In this document: positions 25,680 to 37,739 of the stretch, piece after piece
How positions within the stretch are numbered: position 1 is the first letter of the stretch
Layout: every line of letters starts with the position of its first letter
Assembly (NCBI GenBank): GCA_033816765.1
Contig: CM066293.1
Coordinates: forward strand, 3,596,001-3,660,000
DNA length: 64,000 nucleotides
Direction: 5' to 3'
Source: Nothopassalora personata
Taxonomy: Eukaryota; Ascomycota; Dothideomycetes; Mycosphaerellales; Mycosphaerellaceae
Translations under genes and position numbers: made by a program
Notes under the pieces: model-generated
Database searches by the model: none
Told to the model about the DNA's origin: nothing
What the model saw: only the letters and a program-made list of their open reading frames with translations

Positions 25680-25705
25680 ATTTACCGGTCCCGGGACCGG
25701 TAAAT
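25680..25705. promoter_or_regulatory. GC palindrome, copy 2 (26-bp perfect palindrome)
   Basis: The core CCGGTCCCGGGACCGG (25685-25700) is extended by ATTTA on the left and TAAAT on the right to a perfect 26-bp palindrome. It lies in the gap between the end of pol (~25.9 kb) and the start of the accessory frame (~25.3 kb), so it could serve the latter as a promoter element. Confidence 0.6.
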
Positions 25706-25899
25706 GTAACTCTACTAACTGAGGTCTAACTAAGGTAAGAACACCCTATAAAATGAAGTCTAGATAACCGAATCGGCTTAATAAACTAAAGGGCATGCGT
25801 AATATATGCCTAAGGGAAGTAAACTCCGTACGCTATTACCAACTAATTAATTCTTAGCCTCGATCCTACTAAACTATGAAATTTCGGCTGTAGAAAGGT

Positions 25900-28800
25900 T
25901 ATAAGGCCTAACCTATAGCTTCTTAGATTCCGGTTTAGGATACGATCCCCTTTCGTTAACTCCTATAGGTAGTACGTCTTCGCCGGCGATAGACTTAATC
26001 TCGTTCGAATTACTACTATCTTCGCTATTAGCGACGCTATTAGCGACTTCTCCCTCCCCTATTACGAGATCGGTCCTATTATCTAAGTTTAGTACTCCTA
26101 TGTTATCCGGGCGAAGCTCTAGAACTAGCTTAAGGTTTTCTCGTGCCTAAACACCCTTTATTAGCGTACTATTAAGTTCCTTAAGAATATAGGTACTAAA
26201 TTCCCTAGAGACACTAGACACCCGATATAGACCTTACTATCGGTAACCGATCTTACGTAAGAAGTTATCCTTATATAGCTTGTCGAACCTTATAATAAGG
26301 TCGCCCTTCTAGAAACTAATAAAGTTAATATTCCGGTAAGAATTAAAGTAGTCCTTACTAAGTTCTCTTAGTCGCTTCCTTCGAGCATGTAGCTCTTCTA
26401 AACTAAGGTCTCGAGCCTAGAGTTGACGCGCACGTATAGTAAGCAGGTCCTTAGTCGTTCTTACCGATCCCTATTAATAATTCGCCTACGTCGGGTACTT
26501 AACCTCAATTAGTAGAATCGTGCGATAGCTATATAGGACCTAAGATAGCGTTATTCTAGTAGTACGACAGGTCGTAGTCCTATTAGCCTATAACATAGCG
26601 GGTACCTATTACTTCTATCCGCGGTATATGTTCTTTATAAGCTTTACTAACGCTATAAGAATCGGACGGTACCTAACCTCGACCGGAGCATTAGACTACG
26701 GATAGTACGGTAATACTCGGATCCTTCGAACACTAAGTCCTACGAGTAACCGCTTAACCTTAGCCGTATAAACCGTAGCGTTATTAAGTATAATTTCAGT
26801 ATAGTAGCCGTACCTATAGAAGACATCTTCGTATAGAAACTTAGTAACCGTCTTAGAGCTAGGAGGCGCCCTTATTACTCTAGCCTCGATCCAGTTACTA
26901 AGTGCTTCGCGCGTAACTAGAAGGTATCTATTTTTATGCACCTAGACGGGGTCCGAGTACTACTTCTTACTAATAACCTAAGGGCTCGATAAGTGAAGCT
27001 TACTCGCGCGCTAGTTGCCTTCGCAAAACCTATATGGAGTATAACTTTCAACCTACGTAGAGATATCGGCGTAGTATCTGTCCTAGTAATACCGATCGGA
27101 AATAAGGTTATATACGACCTTAGCGCTACGGTGACCGTGTCTCTTCTAGCACTCTATAACAATCTCCTTCTAAGCCTTATTATCGTTAATTACAAGTTGT
27201 AACGGTGCTCCTCGGCGCCTCTAGAAGAATAGCAATTAGTCCCGGATAAAGAAGTTAACGCTCTTCTTTACTAGCCGCCGGTACTTAGTACGGGTAACAC
27301 TATTAGGCCGGGTTCTAGTTTCTATAACCTAAGTAAGCTACTAAGAGCTTTTAGAGTATTAGTCCCCGAGATGTCGTGTTTTCTAGATTTTAACTAGATA
27401 GGTATCGACCGGCTCCGGGTACCCGAACAGTTTATTATTAATTATCCGGTCGACTTCGTCTTCGTTAGCTTCCCTAGGTTCATAAGGTGTAGAGGGCCTA
27501 CGAGATAGGGCATCTAGGCTAGTGTACCTAGTCCCCGCAACGTGCTTTACTTCGAACGTAAATAGTCTAATCTATGCGACCTACCGGGCTATTGCCGAGT
27601 TCGGCAGGTCCGAAGCCGGCCGGTTAAGCTACTATATAAGTGTCTTAGTATTAACCTTAAGGACAGAATTAACGCTAGTAATATATCTCTAGATCTTTTT
27701 AAGCCCCTTAAGGACCCTAAGGCATTCCCGCTTACTAGCATTATATCTAGATTCTAACGCGTTCTAGATTCTACTCTAATACCGTACCGGGTAATGCCGT
27801 CGAGTGCTGTCTATTAATTCTTAAGAAACGGTATATCCCTATCTAGTACCGCTAGCATTAACTAAGATAAAGATAGGCCTAGTACTAGGTGAGTAGTAGA
27901 GGGTAACTAAGGCTAGAGCCTACATAAGGTATCTAGTAACCTCTTCTTTTAAGAACTGCTTATTTTCTATCTAGGTAAACTCGGCGTCCTTCTTTAGTAG
28001 CTTGTACATTAGTCGAGCGATAATAACAAACTAGGGAATCTATATCCGGAAGTACATATACAGCCCTACATAGGTACGGACCTCCTTAATATAGGTAGGC
28101 GTAGGCTAATCTAGGATCTTAGCTACAACCTTTAGGTTAGGATAGCGACTATCCGGGCTAGTAACATACCTAACAATCTTAAGCTTTTCGTATAACAATT
28201 AGGATTTACCTTTAGTAACCACCGCACTAGCTCTCTCTAGGTTAGTAAGAACTAGATCTAGGGAAACAATGTACTTAACGACCTATTTCCTTAACCTAGG
28301 CCCTACTTCTACATTTCTATAGTCCTTAGCTAGTCCCTTAATACCGATGTTATCGAGAAACGGCTTCGCTCGATGCGAGATATAATTAAGTAGAATCTTT
28401 GTTACCGTACGCACGAACTAAGTAACTAAATTAGTAGCTCCTTAAGGTAGAGTCGTGTTACGTACTAGGCTAAGAGGGGTTATAAAGGCTGTTAAGTCTC
28501 GGTAGGACTTATCTAAAGTGATCTAATTATAACCTAAAAACAGGTCTATAAGTGAAGCGACTCGGTACCCGGGAAAATTCTCTAAGAAGCTATCCGTGTC
28601 CGGTGGAATGTTAGTATCGCGTATAGTAACCTCATTTAGGAGCATAGCTAAGTTAATTAACCGATATGGTACATCGCTTCTAGAGGCATTAACCTTCTTT
28701 ACGACTAGGAACTAGCTATTAGAATATGCCCCTTATGAGTATTCTAGGATGTTATTCTTAATCCGGGCTCTAATTATACGCTTAACAATTGCCCTAAGAC

Positions 28801-29640
28801 TTAGGTATAACCGGATAGGGCGTACCTACTATAGCCTATAAGGGACCGTGTTAATCTTCTAAGGTAGTATAACGTCGTACCTAATTTGCCTTATGTAACT
28901 AAAATCCTAAGCGAGGACTGCCTCCCGGTTGTAGAGCATCTTATCGAATAAGGCCCTTTCCATTAGCAATAGCTTAATGCTAACCTTAATTAAGGTAAGT
29001 CGTTCTAGAGTAATCCGGCTACCTCGCTTAATACTTAAGAATTTCTTAGTCAAGTACTTTCCGTTAAACGGACCTCCTTGTCCTTTAGGCATCTTAGATT
29101 CTAGGTATAGTGCCCTACGCTTCTATTCTATATCTCCCTTAACTCGTAATTCTAGGCATTCGTGAATGCTCGCGTCTACTAGCTTCTTCTTGTCCGCCTT
29201 ACGCTTATATATCGTAAAGACCTACGGCATCCTAATGTTAGCTATATGTTAGCCTACTTATTGCTTCCGTGCCTAAGCATTTAATATAGATTGCCTTAAG
29301 ATCTCGGAGGGCTAATCCCCTTAAACTAAATAAACGTTAGTAATAGAATCTCCCTTAAACGCGCCTATTCCAATTTCTATAACTCGTTCCTTTATTCTAG
29401 CACTCCTAAGCAATCCTAATAAGTAAGCTAAATGGTTACTAGGCGTTAGAGCCTTGCCGGGTTCCTATAGATACGTCGTATCGTAGTCGCACCCGTTTTC
29501 CTTACTATAGCTATTTGCCGGTCCCGGGACCGGTAAATTAAAGTCCGAGGTTTCTCCGAGATAGTACGAGAACCTTACCGATTTTATTAAATCCGGCTTT
29601 AGTAAGTTGGTAGGTTAAGCGCCGTAACTCAACCTACCCT
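25900..29640 (-). pseudogene. Element C pol relic: RT-RNaseH-integrase
   Basis: Minus-strand frame starting about 29.64 kb. It passes in frame through the GC palindrome at 29518 (LPVPGPAN), then YKRKADKKKLV near 29190, MERALFDKMLYNREAVLA near 28930 (the linker before RT in this fungal Gypsy group), RT with YRLINLAMLLNEVTIRD and SLIDLFLGYN (28.66-28.5 kb), RNase H (about 27.5 kb) and integrase. The integrase core at 26696-26941 reads LLVTREALSNWIEARVI...YRYGYYTEIILNNATVY...VLPYYP; the second catalytic Asp reads Asn and the HP motif reads YP, RIP-type losses. It ends near 25905 after an acidic tail. These enzymes copy the RNA and integrate the cDNA. Dead through many RIP stops. Confidence 0.87.
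29518..29533. promoter_or_regulatory. GC palindrome, copy 3 (within the start of pol)
   Basis: The same 16-bp core, flanked by TTTG and TAAA, lying inside the minus-strand pol frame near its N terminus where it reads LPVPGP. Being inside coding sequence argues against a plain intergenic operator; an internal promoter, a recombination site or an inserted small palindrome remain possible. Confidence 0.6.
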
Positions 29641-29699
29641 TCTATTTTCCAACGCTTTTAACAGTTCTTAAAGGGTCTTGTACCTATCCGAGCTAACTA

Positions 29700-32560
29700 G
29701 GGTAGTAAACATAACACTTTTACCTTTACGGCTAGTAATAGTCCCCTCCTATAAACCATTATCGTAGTTACGGGCAGTAAGCCGCACCTTACGGGCCTAC
29801 GGACATCCTAGGATTGTTAGTAAGTTTAGATCCGAGGAGATGAACATGTCTACCTAGTAGTAAACCCTAAATACCTAAATATCTAAATTGCCTATAACAC
29901 CTTTAAACTAGGCCCGCCCTCTAGTACCTCGAAAGGTAAGCTAAGTACTCGATATTACTAGTAACCTAAACCTATAAGCGTTCCTCTAGCCGATAATATT
30001 CACCTCGGAACCCTTATTAATTAGGCACCTAATCTAGTTCTTATTTATCCTAAACTCCGCTACTACCTAAGGACTAGGGACTATAGCAAAGTTGTTAAGG
30101 ACACTAGAGAGCCCGATTTTCTTAACGTCCTTATATAGCTTAGCAGTAGGGACCGTACCTTTAGAGTAAAGCATAGTTAAATACACTCCGATATACTAGG
30201 CCTAACTATCTTCGCGGAAGACCTCCTTATTATACTTAGGTTCATCCTTATAGGTGACTACTTATCTAGTACGAACCTTAGGGTCCTTTCCTATAAGGCG
30301 TCGTACTGTAGCGAGCTTCTCCTAAAGAGCGGGGGTGTTAGTAACGCGACCGAAGAGGGTAGCCTCGAACTAGCGACTATATCGAAACTAATCCTAGGCA
30401 TTTACATTAGGAAACGTCGTCTAGAGGATCTAATTAATCTAGTAGATAATACCCTCTTCCTTTATAACCGGGCTATTACTAGTTAAACTATATTGTCGGA
30501 CGTAGTTATTAATCCTTATAGTCTTAGTATTCTATATACGCTTCCTTTATGCGAAGGGGGCGTTTACGGGACCTATAGGCATATCCTTAGGCAGTCCTTT
30601 ATTAGCATCGTTCCCTAGTTTATTCACTTAGGCATCATTTCCCCTTCCTAGGGTTACCCCGGATTTAGCTAATAATTAAGTTCCGCTTATTTAAGCACTA
30701 GCTTCGTTAATTATTTCAACCTCCTACTAGTTAATCTCAGCTTACCGGATCTCCTATTCTAATTGTAGGCGAACTTTCTTAGTAGCCTTAGCTCGGGCTC
30801 GTAGATCCTAGGCTAAGGACCGGGTCCTCGGGTGCGGATTCTTTAGAATGCCTACGGGTGCCTTCCCTTTTACTTTATTAGACTGCATAGGATAGGTAGA
30901 TACCTCGTTAAGTTCGCCTAAGTCGATCGCCTACTCCGCTTTACTTTCTCCGAATAAGACCTAATATGTCCTAGTAGCCTTCTCTATTTAGCTAGACCGT
31001 GCGTCCTAAGGGCTATACTCTAATAAATGCCTAAAGTTAGGAGGGGGCTTAGAATAATTAGGAGGGGTGACCTTTATTACCCTAGTGTAGTCCCTACCTA
31101 TCTATTACTTACGTAGTACAGGAATTTTATACTAGTTATTAAACTCGATCGGCCTATAATGTTCTTCGAGTAGAGGGAGCATATAGAGCAGTTTCGGTTT
31201 ACTATAGTCCCTCCGAAAGTTGAATTTAGTAGGACGCGGATCGCCTTCTTTCCCTAGATACTACTAGTTGTTCGGGGCGAGTTATACGTAGCCCCGGGAT
31301 ATTAAGGACCTTATCGCCCTATAATTACTAGCCTAGTACTTCGAACTACTACAGTTGTAGTAACAACTATCTATCGCTTTAGACTGTTCGCGATTCTAGG
31401 ATAGGGGACGCTACATTACGTAAACCTATAGTTTAGTGTCTAGGTCGTACCTCTCCGGTTATATAGAGCGTTAATTCTCACTCGGGTAGAAGGCACCTAC
31501 GTCCGCGACGCGACCGCGCTAGTATGTACGTATACTTATTTTAGCTACCTTCTAGATTAGGTTATTATTAACAACAGTCCTAGAGGTAGCCTTCTTAAGC
31601 GTGTTAATCTTAGGCTTAAGGCGCGGCATTTACTTTACGACTAAGAGGTGTAGCTAAGGTAAAGTAAGAGGGAAATCTATATATATAGCTTTCTATCCCT
31701 CCTTACTATCTACGATACTAGCAGCTTTATCGAGGATCCTCTAAAAGTCCCTAAACTTCTTAGGTTGCTTTAGGTAAAGCCCGTAAGCCTTATAGACCGC
31801 TTTCGCGACTGCCTCTAGTAATCCCTAAAGGAGGAGGCGACTCCGGGAGCTATTATCTAAATCCTTAGGTTCAATTAGGTCACTTAAGGATATAAATAGG
31901 CGGATGAATTCCTTTACATCTTATTCTTTAGGCCTCTTGCCTTACTACGCCCTAACAATCTCCTTAAGATATTCCCGACTCCCTAATATCGAGTAGGCGT
32001 TAAACCTTAAGAACTCTAATAAGAACGCCCTCCTAAAACGTGCCTTGTTAGTAAGCTAACTAGGCAGCCTTATAACTACGCGCCGGATAGTAGTTTCGCA
32101 ATTACGCTTAAACCTACCCTAGAAATCATCCTTCTTAATAGATGCCCGAGGCGGATACTAGTCTATTAGGTCGCTAAACCGCTCCTAGAACTTAGTAGCA
32201 TTAGTACTATTAAAGAACGGATTCTTAGCACCTCCTAGAGGTAGAAAGTAAGGGCTAGCGTTTTCTATTGCTACTACCTATCGTCTAAAGAGGGTAGTTA
32301 TAGCATCTATTCTAATTGTGCTATTCGTTCCTACACCTATACCTAATTCAGCGGCGCTAGTTCCGCTTCTCCCTTCTTTACTAGATTTAGGTATTTCTCC
32401 TTCCTCCGATTCCTCTATCCCCTTATAAGGGACAGAGTCCCTATAGACCCCTTCTATTTTCGTAGGGTTTATAGGCTATTCGTAGCCTCTGCCTATGTCG
32501 GTAAAGGTACTAAGTTTTCTAGTAATATAGCCGTATCTATTATTGCGTAGTGCTTACTTT
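29700..32560 (-). pseudogene. Element C gag(-protease) relic
   Basis: Minus-strand frame beginning about 32.56 kb. Near 32.26-32.18 kb it reads YFLPLGGAKNPFFNSTNATKF and ERFSDLID, a typical Gag capsid start in this Gypsy group. Near 31.36-31.30 kb a decayed zinc knuckle reads CYYNCSSSKY-ASNY, with Cys/His to Tyr changes. The stretch from there to ~29.7 kb should hold the protease, but I could not fix its catalytic motif. RIP stops throughout. Confidence 0.7.
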
Positions 32561-32634
32561 AGAATGCGCTAATACTAGTTGTTACTTAATAGGACCTTAT
32601 AACCGTAATTGTTACTAAATACCTTAGACCTTAA

Positions 32635-32760
32635 GTGTTTTTAACCTTAGTCGACCTTAACCGTAAACCTTAACCTTAAACCTTAACCTTAAGTAATGAC
32701 CTTAACCGTAAACCTTAGACCTTAAACCGTAATTTTAACCTTACAAACTGGATGCTAATA
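32635..32760. repeat. Telomere-like (CCTTAA) degenerate repeats in element C leader
   Basis: About 120 bp of ACCTTAAACCTTAACCTTA-type units between the 5' LTR and gag of element C. The unit resembles but is not the canonical CCCTAA. It is internal to a retrotransposon leader, so it is more likely a leader minisatellite than a telomere. Confidence 0.6.
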
Positions 32761-32806
32761 CGCTACCGGGTGTATACTTAATAACCCCCCTTATTAACTA
32801 CTAAAA

Positions 32807-33176
32807 TAATGTCTACTAACCACCCTATGTAGGCCTATCCGAGTTGTAGTAGTATAGAGCGGTGCTTACGGAAGTAGGGGTATTTGCCGGTCCCGGGACC
32901 GGGAAATTAGGTCACGTAACGAGTAGCGTAGTAGCTAGATAAAACAAGAGGATTAGCGGACCTAAACCCCTATGCCCTCTACTCGAGAGGTATAAATTGA
33001 ATTGTTGCCTTAATGCTACGCTTACAATGCTCAACTACGCAGTATATATCTTAATAGCTATACTAGGTCCTACTAGCTTACCTAAATGTCTAATCAAACC
33101 TAAATGAAATTAGGGTAAGTTAGACCTAAGGGACCCCCTCTAAACCTAAGGTTAACACAACCTATTAGTCGTTAAT
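32807..33176 (-). repeat. Element C 5' LTR (right copy, 370 bp)
   Basis: Same length as the left copy; followed by ACTAC (33177-33181), matching 20564-20568. Contains the GC palindrome at 32887-32902. Confidence 0.88.
32887..32902. promoter_or_regulatory. GC palindrome, copy 4 (LTR)
   Basis: LTR partner of the copy at 20649-20664, about 330 bp upstream of the likely gag start. Confidence 0.6.
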
Positions 33177-33181
33177 ACTAC

Positions 33182-36100
33182 CGAATAACTAATAATTAAA
33201 GACTAATAGATTATTTAGTATAATAGCACGAGGAGTTAACTATAAAGTTAAGAAGGAATCTCGATACGGTTACGGAAGCCTTTACTAGCGATTCTATTAC
33301 TAGGACTCGTGTTAAACCTACTACGACGCTAAGTTAGGCGTAGGGTACTAGCTACGATAGCTAGTAGGAACCCTAGGAGCCTAGTACGGACAAAATAAGC
33401 TCTAGGAAGTAGATATAGACGAATCTTGCTTCGATAACGATAATAAAGAAAACTAGGATCTAGAATAGGACGGACGCTAGTTACTAGTACTAGAACAATA
33501 AATAAACGGACTAGATACTATCGAAGAAGATTACGTACCGGAGGAGTTAAGTAAGGACTTATCCGAAGAAGAAGAGAGCGACATAGACGACGAAAACGAA
33601 GTATATACGTTTACGGTAGACGCGCTAAGGAAACTCTATAAGTTAATTATCTACCTCTAACGAAGGTACGAAGAATTCCTACTAAAGTTCTTAGGGAAAC
33701 GATACCTAAACCCTAATAAATTTAATAAGACACTCGATACAATAAGGGGCATAGTATAGGGCTACCTAACTATAAACAATACTAAGAACTTAGCTAAAAC
33801 GGTTATCGAACGACTACCTATAGGAAGCCGAATAACGGATACCGGATACCTAATACCGGTAGGAACTTTCGTCTTAAACGAACTACGAATAGCAGTATAG
33901 TACGTACGGGCTCTCTACTTAGAATCGTAGAAGATCTAGGAACGTAATAGACTATAAGTATAGACATAGGGTAACGGGCTATAGGTTCTAGCCGAAGCCT
34001 CTAGGCACGAAGTATGGTAAACTATATACTATTTAGGAAAAGGATTAGCTTCCTAGGAATAAGCGACTAAAGAGAGTTATATAATACTTAGGCTTACGTA
34101 TCGACACTAAACACGGTTTTCTAGATATAAGCAATCGTTAATAGACATAGGACTAGTGTTATAATCGACTTAGGAGTAGCGGGGAATTTTATCTCCGAGT
34201 CTTTCGTAATAAGAAACGGGTTAGCTACCCTAAAGAAGAAATAGGGCTACGAGTTAATCGCGGTAGACGGATTATCGTTACCTAACGTAGAATAGGAGAC
34301 GACACTATTACTACTAGCTATCTAATAGTACTACGAGAATATTACCTTAGATGTTACTAATATAGCTAGTTATAATATAGTATTAGGTATGCCTTAGTTA
34401 AGAAAGCATAATCTAGCTATCGACTAGAGAAAAGGAGTACTTACATTTAGGGAATGCAATTGCGTTATTGACATTTAGCCTACGTATCGATAGCGGACGA
34501 TAGTAGATAAGGTAAGGAAACAGCTTAACGCATTCGAGCTTACGCCGAATAGAAGGAATTAAGAACTACCTTCGACCGGGATAGATACTAGCGTAGGGCC
34601 GCCGGATTACAAAATTATTAGAACGGATAGAAGTAACGCACTATCGAAGGATACTAGTATATCGGAGCTAAGTATCCCTAAGGAGTACCTTAAGTAGAAA
34701 AGGCTCTTTAAATAGGAAAAGGGTAGAGACGCCTTACCTAAACACTAACTATAGGACTATAAGATAAACATTTAGCTAGGGAAGGAGCCTCTATAGGGAC
34801 TCCTATATTAAATGTCCGAGAAAGAGCTTAAGACCCTACGAGAATAGCTAAAGGAGAAACTTAATAAAGGATAGATAAGAAGATCTACCTTAAGTACGGG
34901 AACTCTATATATATTTATTCCGAAACTAAACGGGAAACTACGACTCGTATAAGACTACCGAAAGTTAAACGAGATTACGATAAAAAACCGATATCTATTA
35001 CTAAACATCGAAGAAGCATAGGACCGACTTACCGGATCCGATTAGTACACGAAGATCGATTTACGAGATACCTTCTACGCTATCCAAATAGCGGAAGGAG
35101 AGGAATAGAAAACCGCATTTAGAACACGATACGGACTCTACGAATTCTTAGTTATGCTAATGGAACTAACTAATGTACCCGCGTCCTATTAAGGCTTAGT
35201 TAATAAGACACTAAGAGAGCTTCTCGACGTATACGTTATTACCTATATAGACGACATCCTCGTCTATACTAGGAGATTACTATAGAATTACATTAGATAA
35301 GTCTAGGACGTCTTTAAACGCCTTATACGAGTAGGGTTTAAGACGGCACTAGAAAAATGCAAATTCTATAAGAAATAAGTTAAGTTCCTCGGATTTATTA
35401 TAAGCATAATAGGAATCTAGATCGACCTAGTAAAGACATAGTCTATTAAAGAATAGCTAACGCTAGCTAATATTAAGGACGTATAATTATTCCTTAGACT
35501 CGCGAACTATAACCGCAAGTTTATTAAGGACTACTCTAAGACGGCTATAGCTATAACTACGCTTACTAGAAAAGACACTAAATGGACCTAGGGTAATAAA
35601 GAACGACAAGCTTTTAAAACACTTAAGAAATAGTGCGCCTTAGTACTAACGCTTCGACTATTCGACGGAACTAAGGAAGTCTAGATCGAAACGGACGCAT
35701 CGGATATAGCTATAGGCGTATGCCTTATATAAGAATACGATAGGAAAAGACACCTAGTAGCCTACTACTTAAGGAAAATAATACCCGCGGAACAAAACTA
35801 CGACATCTATAATAAGGAACTTCTCGCTATTGTCGCTACGATATAGTACTAGAGAGTATATACGGAAGGAGTACCTAAGCTAACGATTCTTTCTAATTAT
35901 AAGAATCTTACTTACTTTACTATAACGAAAGTACTAACCCGAAGATAGGCCCGCTAGTCGGAACTGCTTAGATAGTATAAGTTTGAAATCCGCTATACCG
36001 TAGGAAAAGACAACGGTAGGGCCGACGTACTAAGCCGAAGAAGCGACTATATAGAAGGAAAAGAACTAGTACGATAATAAGTACTTAAGACTAACCTAGA

Positions 36101-37450
36101 TAGAAGTCTAAGCGGTAATATAAAGGAGTTTAACAATATAGTACGCGTTCTTTAGGACATAGAAGAACAGTTCCTACTAGTATAGGGAAAATATTAAGTA
36201 CCGAAAGGACGAGAAGAAGAATGTATACGGTAACATTACGATAATCTAGTATACGGACATCCTAGAACTATAAAAACTCTCGAGATTATATAACGTAGCT
36301 TCTTATTTCTATAAATGAGGTAGAAGGTGTTAAACTACATTAAGCAATGTGTTTACTACTAATAGAACAAGGCTACACGGCACGAGAAATATAGGTAAAT
36401 ACAGTTTAGGACACTACCGGCATAACTATAGGACGAGGTTATAATAGACTTTATTACGAAACTTCCTACGTCTATAGATAAAGCGATAGGCATAGAATAC
36501 GACATAATACTAGTTATAATCGATCGCCTAACGAAATATGCATACTTTATACCTACCCGCAAAACTTATACGGTAGAATAGCTTAGATGCCTTATTCTCG
36601 ATAACCTAGTACGATATTACGGATTCCCTAGGGTCTTTATTATAGACCGAGACAAGTTGTTTATATCGAACTACTAGAAGACTCTTATAGTAGAAATTAG
36701 TATATAACATAAACTGTCTATAGCATATTACCTATAGACGGATAGATAAACCGAGAGAGCTAATTAAACCTTAGAACAATACCTACGACACTACATTAAC
36801 TATATATAAGATAACTAGGTATTACTCTTGCCTATAGCGTAGCTCGTACTAAATAATTACAAGTTAGAAACAATAGGCGAAACGCCTTTCTTCGTAAATT
36901 TCGGGAAACACCCTACGCTATTCGGTAATAAAAAAGATTACCTAGAAGCGGATAGGGCAATAGCCGTAACAAAAGACCTAAAAAAGGTATACGAATCCGT
37001 AAGAGAACGGATTAAAGAATTATAAAAACGACTTACCGAATCTTATTAAAAGCGACAAATGGCGCCTTAGCTAAAAAGAGGGGATAAGGTCTATTCTCTT
37101 ATAAAAAACCTTAAGATAAAAAGAAAGACTAAAAAACTAGATTATGTAAAAGTCGGGCCATTTATTATTAAAGACCTACGAGGACTAGTTAACTACCGAC
37201 TACGACTACCTAAGGACGTAAAAATCCACCTAGTATTCTACATCTCTATGTTAGAACTAGTAGACCCTAAAACGCTATACTAGGAAACACTCTACTTCTA
37301 GCTAGAAGAAGAGACCGAATTCGAAGTCGAAAAAATCCTAGATAAAAAAAGTTAGCGATACCTTATTAAGTAGAAAGGATACGACGAATTAGAAAATACC
37401 TAGGAACTAAAACAATACCTACGAAACTGTTAGTAAAAGATCCGATAATA
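33182..37450 (+). pseudogene. Element B pol relic: PR-RT-RNaseH-IN-chromodomain
   Basis: Continuation of element B after the nested insertion. An acidic region (33.4-33.6 kb) is followed by protease at 34165-34200 reading IDLGVAGNFIS, where Leu and Val replace Ser and Ala of the DSGA site as RIP of TCA and GCA would do. RT: IPKLNGKLRLV, DYRKLNEITIKNRYLLLNI, YTKIDLRDTFYAI, TAFRTRYGLYEFLV, then an intact TYIDDILVY near 35240. RNase H: 35.64-36.05 kb. Integrase: GHPRT...KTLEII (36.25 kb), YIKQC (36.33 kb), DFITKLP and IDRLTKYAYFIPT (36.44-36.56 kb). Chromodomain: FEVEKILDKK...YLIK-KGYDELENT-EL (37.32-37.41 kb). Numerous TAG/TAA stops; inactive. Confidence 0.9.
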
Positions 37451-37504
37451 CTAAAAATAGGTCCGCTAATACGACTAACGATAATCGATCTCTCGGCCGA
37501 CGAG

Positions 37505-37579
37505 CGACTAGGGTAGGAATTGAACCTACGACCTTAAGAGTATAGATAGCTTACGCTCTACTACTAAGCTACCTAGCCG
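37505..37579 (-). tRNA. tRNA-like sequence (probable RIPed tRNA relic)
   Basis: On the minus strand a 75-nt stretch has both internal Pol III boxes: A box TAGCTTAGTAG (fits TRGYNNARNNG) and B box GGTTCAATTCC (a perfect fit). The acceptor ends CGGCTAG and CTAGTCG pair over 7 bp with one G-U, and GTAGG/CCTAC form a 5-bp T stem. The anticodon arm is poor (TAAG/CTTA with an oversized loop), so no anticodon is assigned and activity is doubtful. It lies inside element B between the chromodomain and the antisense gene relic, on the same strand as the latter. A captured tRNA or SINE head are the alternatives. Confidence 0.6.
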
Positions 37580-37739
37580 ATTAATAGAAATAGGGACAAC
37601 TTACAAATAAAATACCCTAACGAGTTTCTACCCCTAGGGACTCGCCCTAGGGCTCCGCCCTAGAAAGCACCGCCTAGTCGTTTACGGGCATCTCTAGGAT
37701 ATCTAAAAAAGAAATAAGCGAAGGCGACACCTCTACCCC

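Larger units (their letters stand above)
20569..33176 (-). mobile_element. Element C: large minus-strand Gypsy nested in element B
   Basis: 12,608 bp bounded by 370-bp direct repeats (20569-20938, 32807-33176), with ACTAC at 20564-20568 and 33177-33181. All recognised coding lies on the minus strand, so the right repeat is the 5' LTR. Order from right to left: gag (from ~32.56 kb), pol (to ~25.9 kb), then a ~1,000-codon extra frame (25.3-21.4 kb). The RT belongs to the fungal Gypsy group with a 'DKMLYNRE' linker before RT. The inferred LTR ends (TAATGTC...GTTAAT in + orientation) are not TG...CA. RIPed but less severely than elements A and B; many Trp/Gln codons are stops. Confidence 0.88.

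Noticed and set aside
26993..27202. 69-codon + strand frame in element C
   Set aside because: It lies opposite the integrase region of element C's minus-strand pol.
32635..32760. Chromosome end or interstitial telomere
   Set aside because: The unit is degenerate and not CCCTAA, and it lies in the leader of a retrotransposon.
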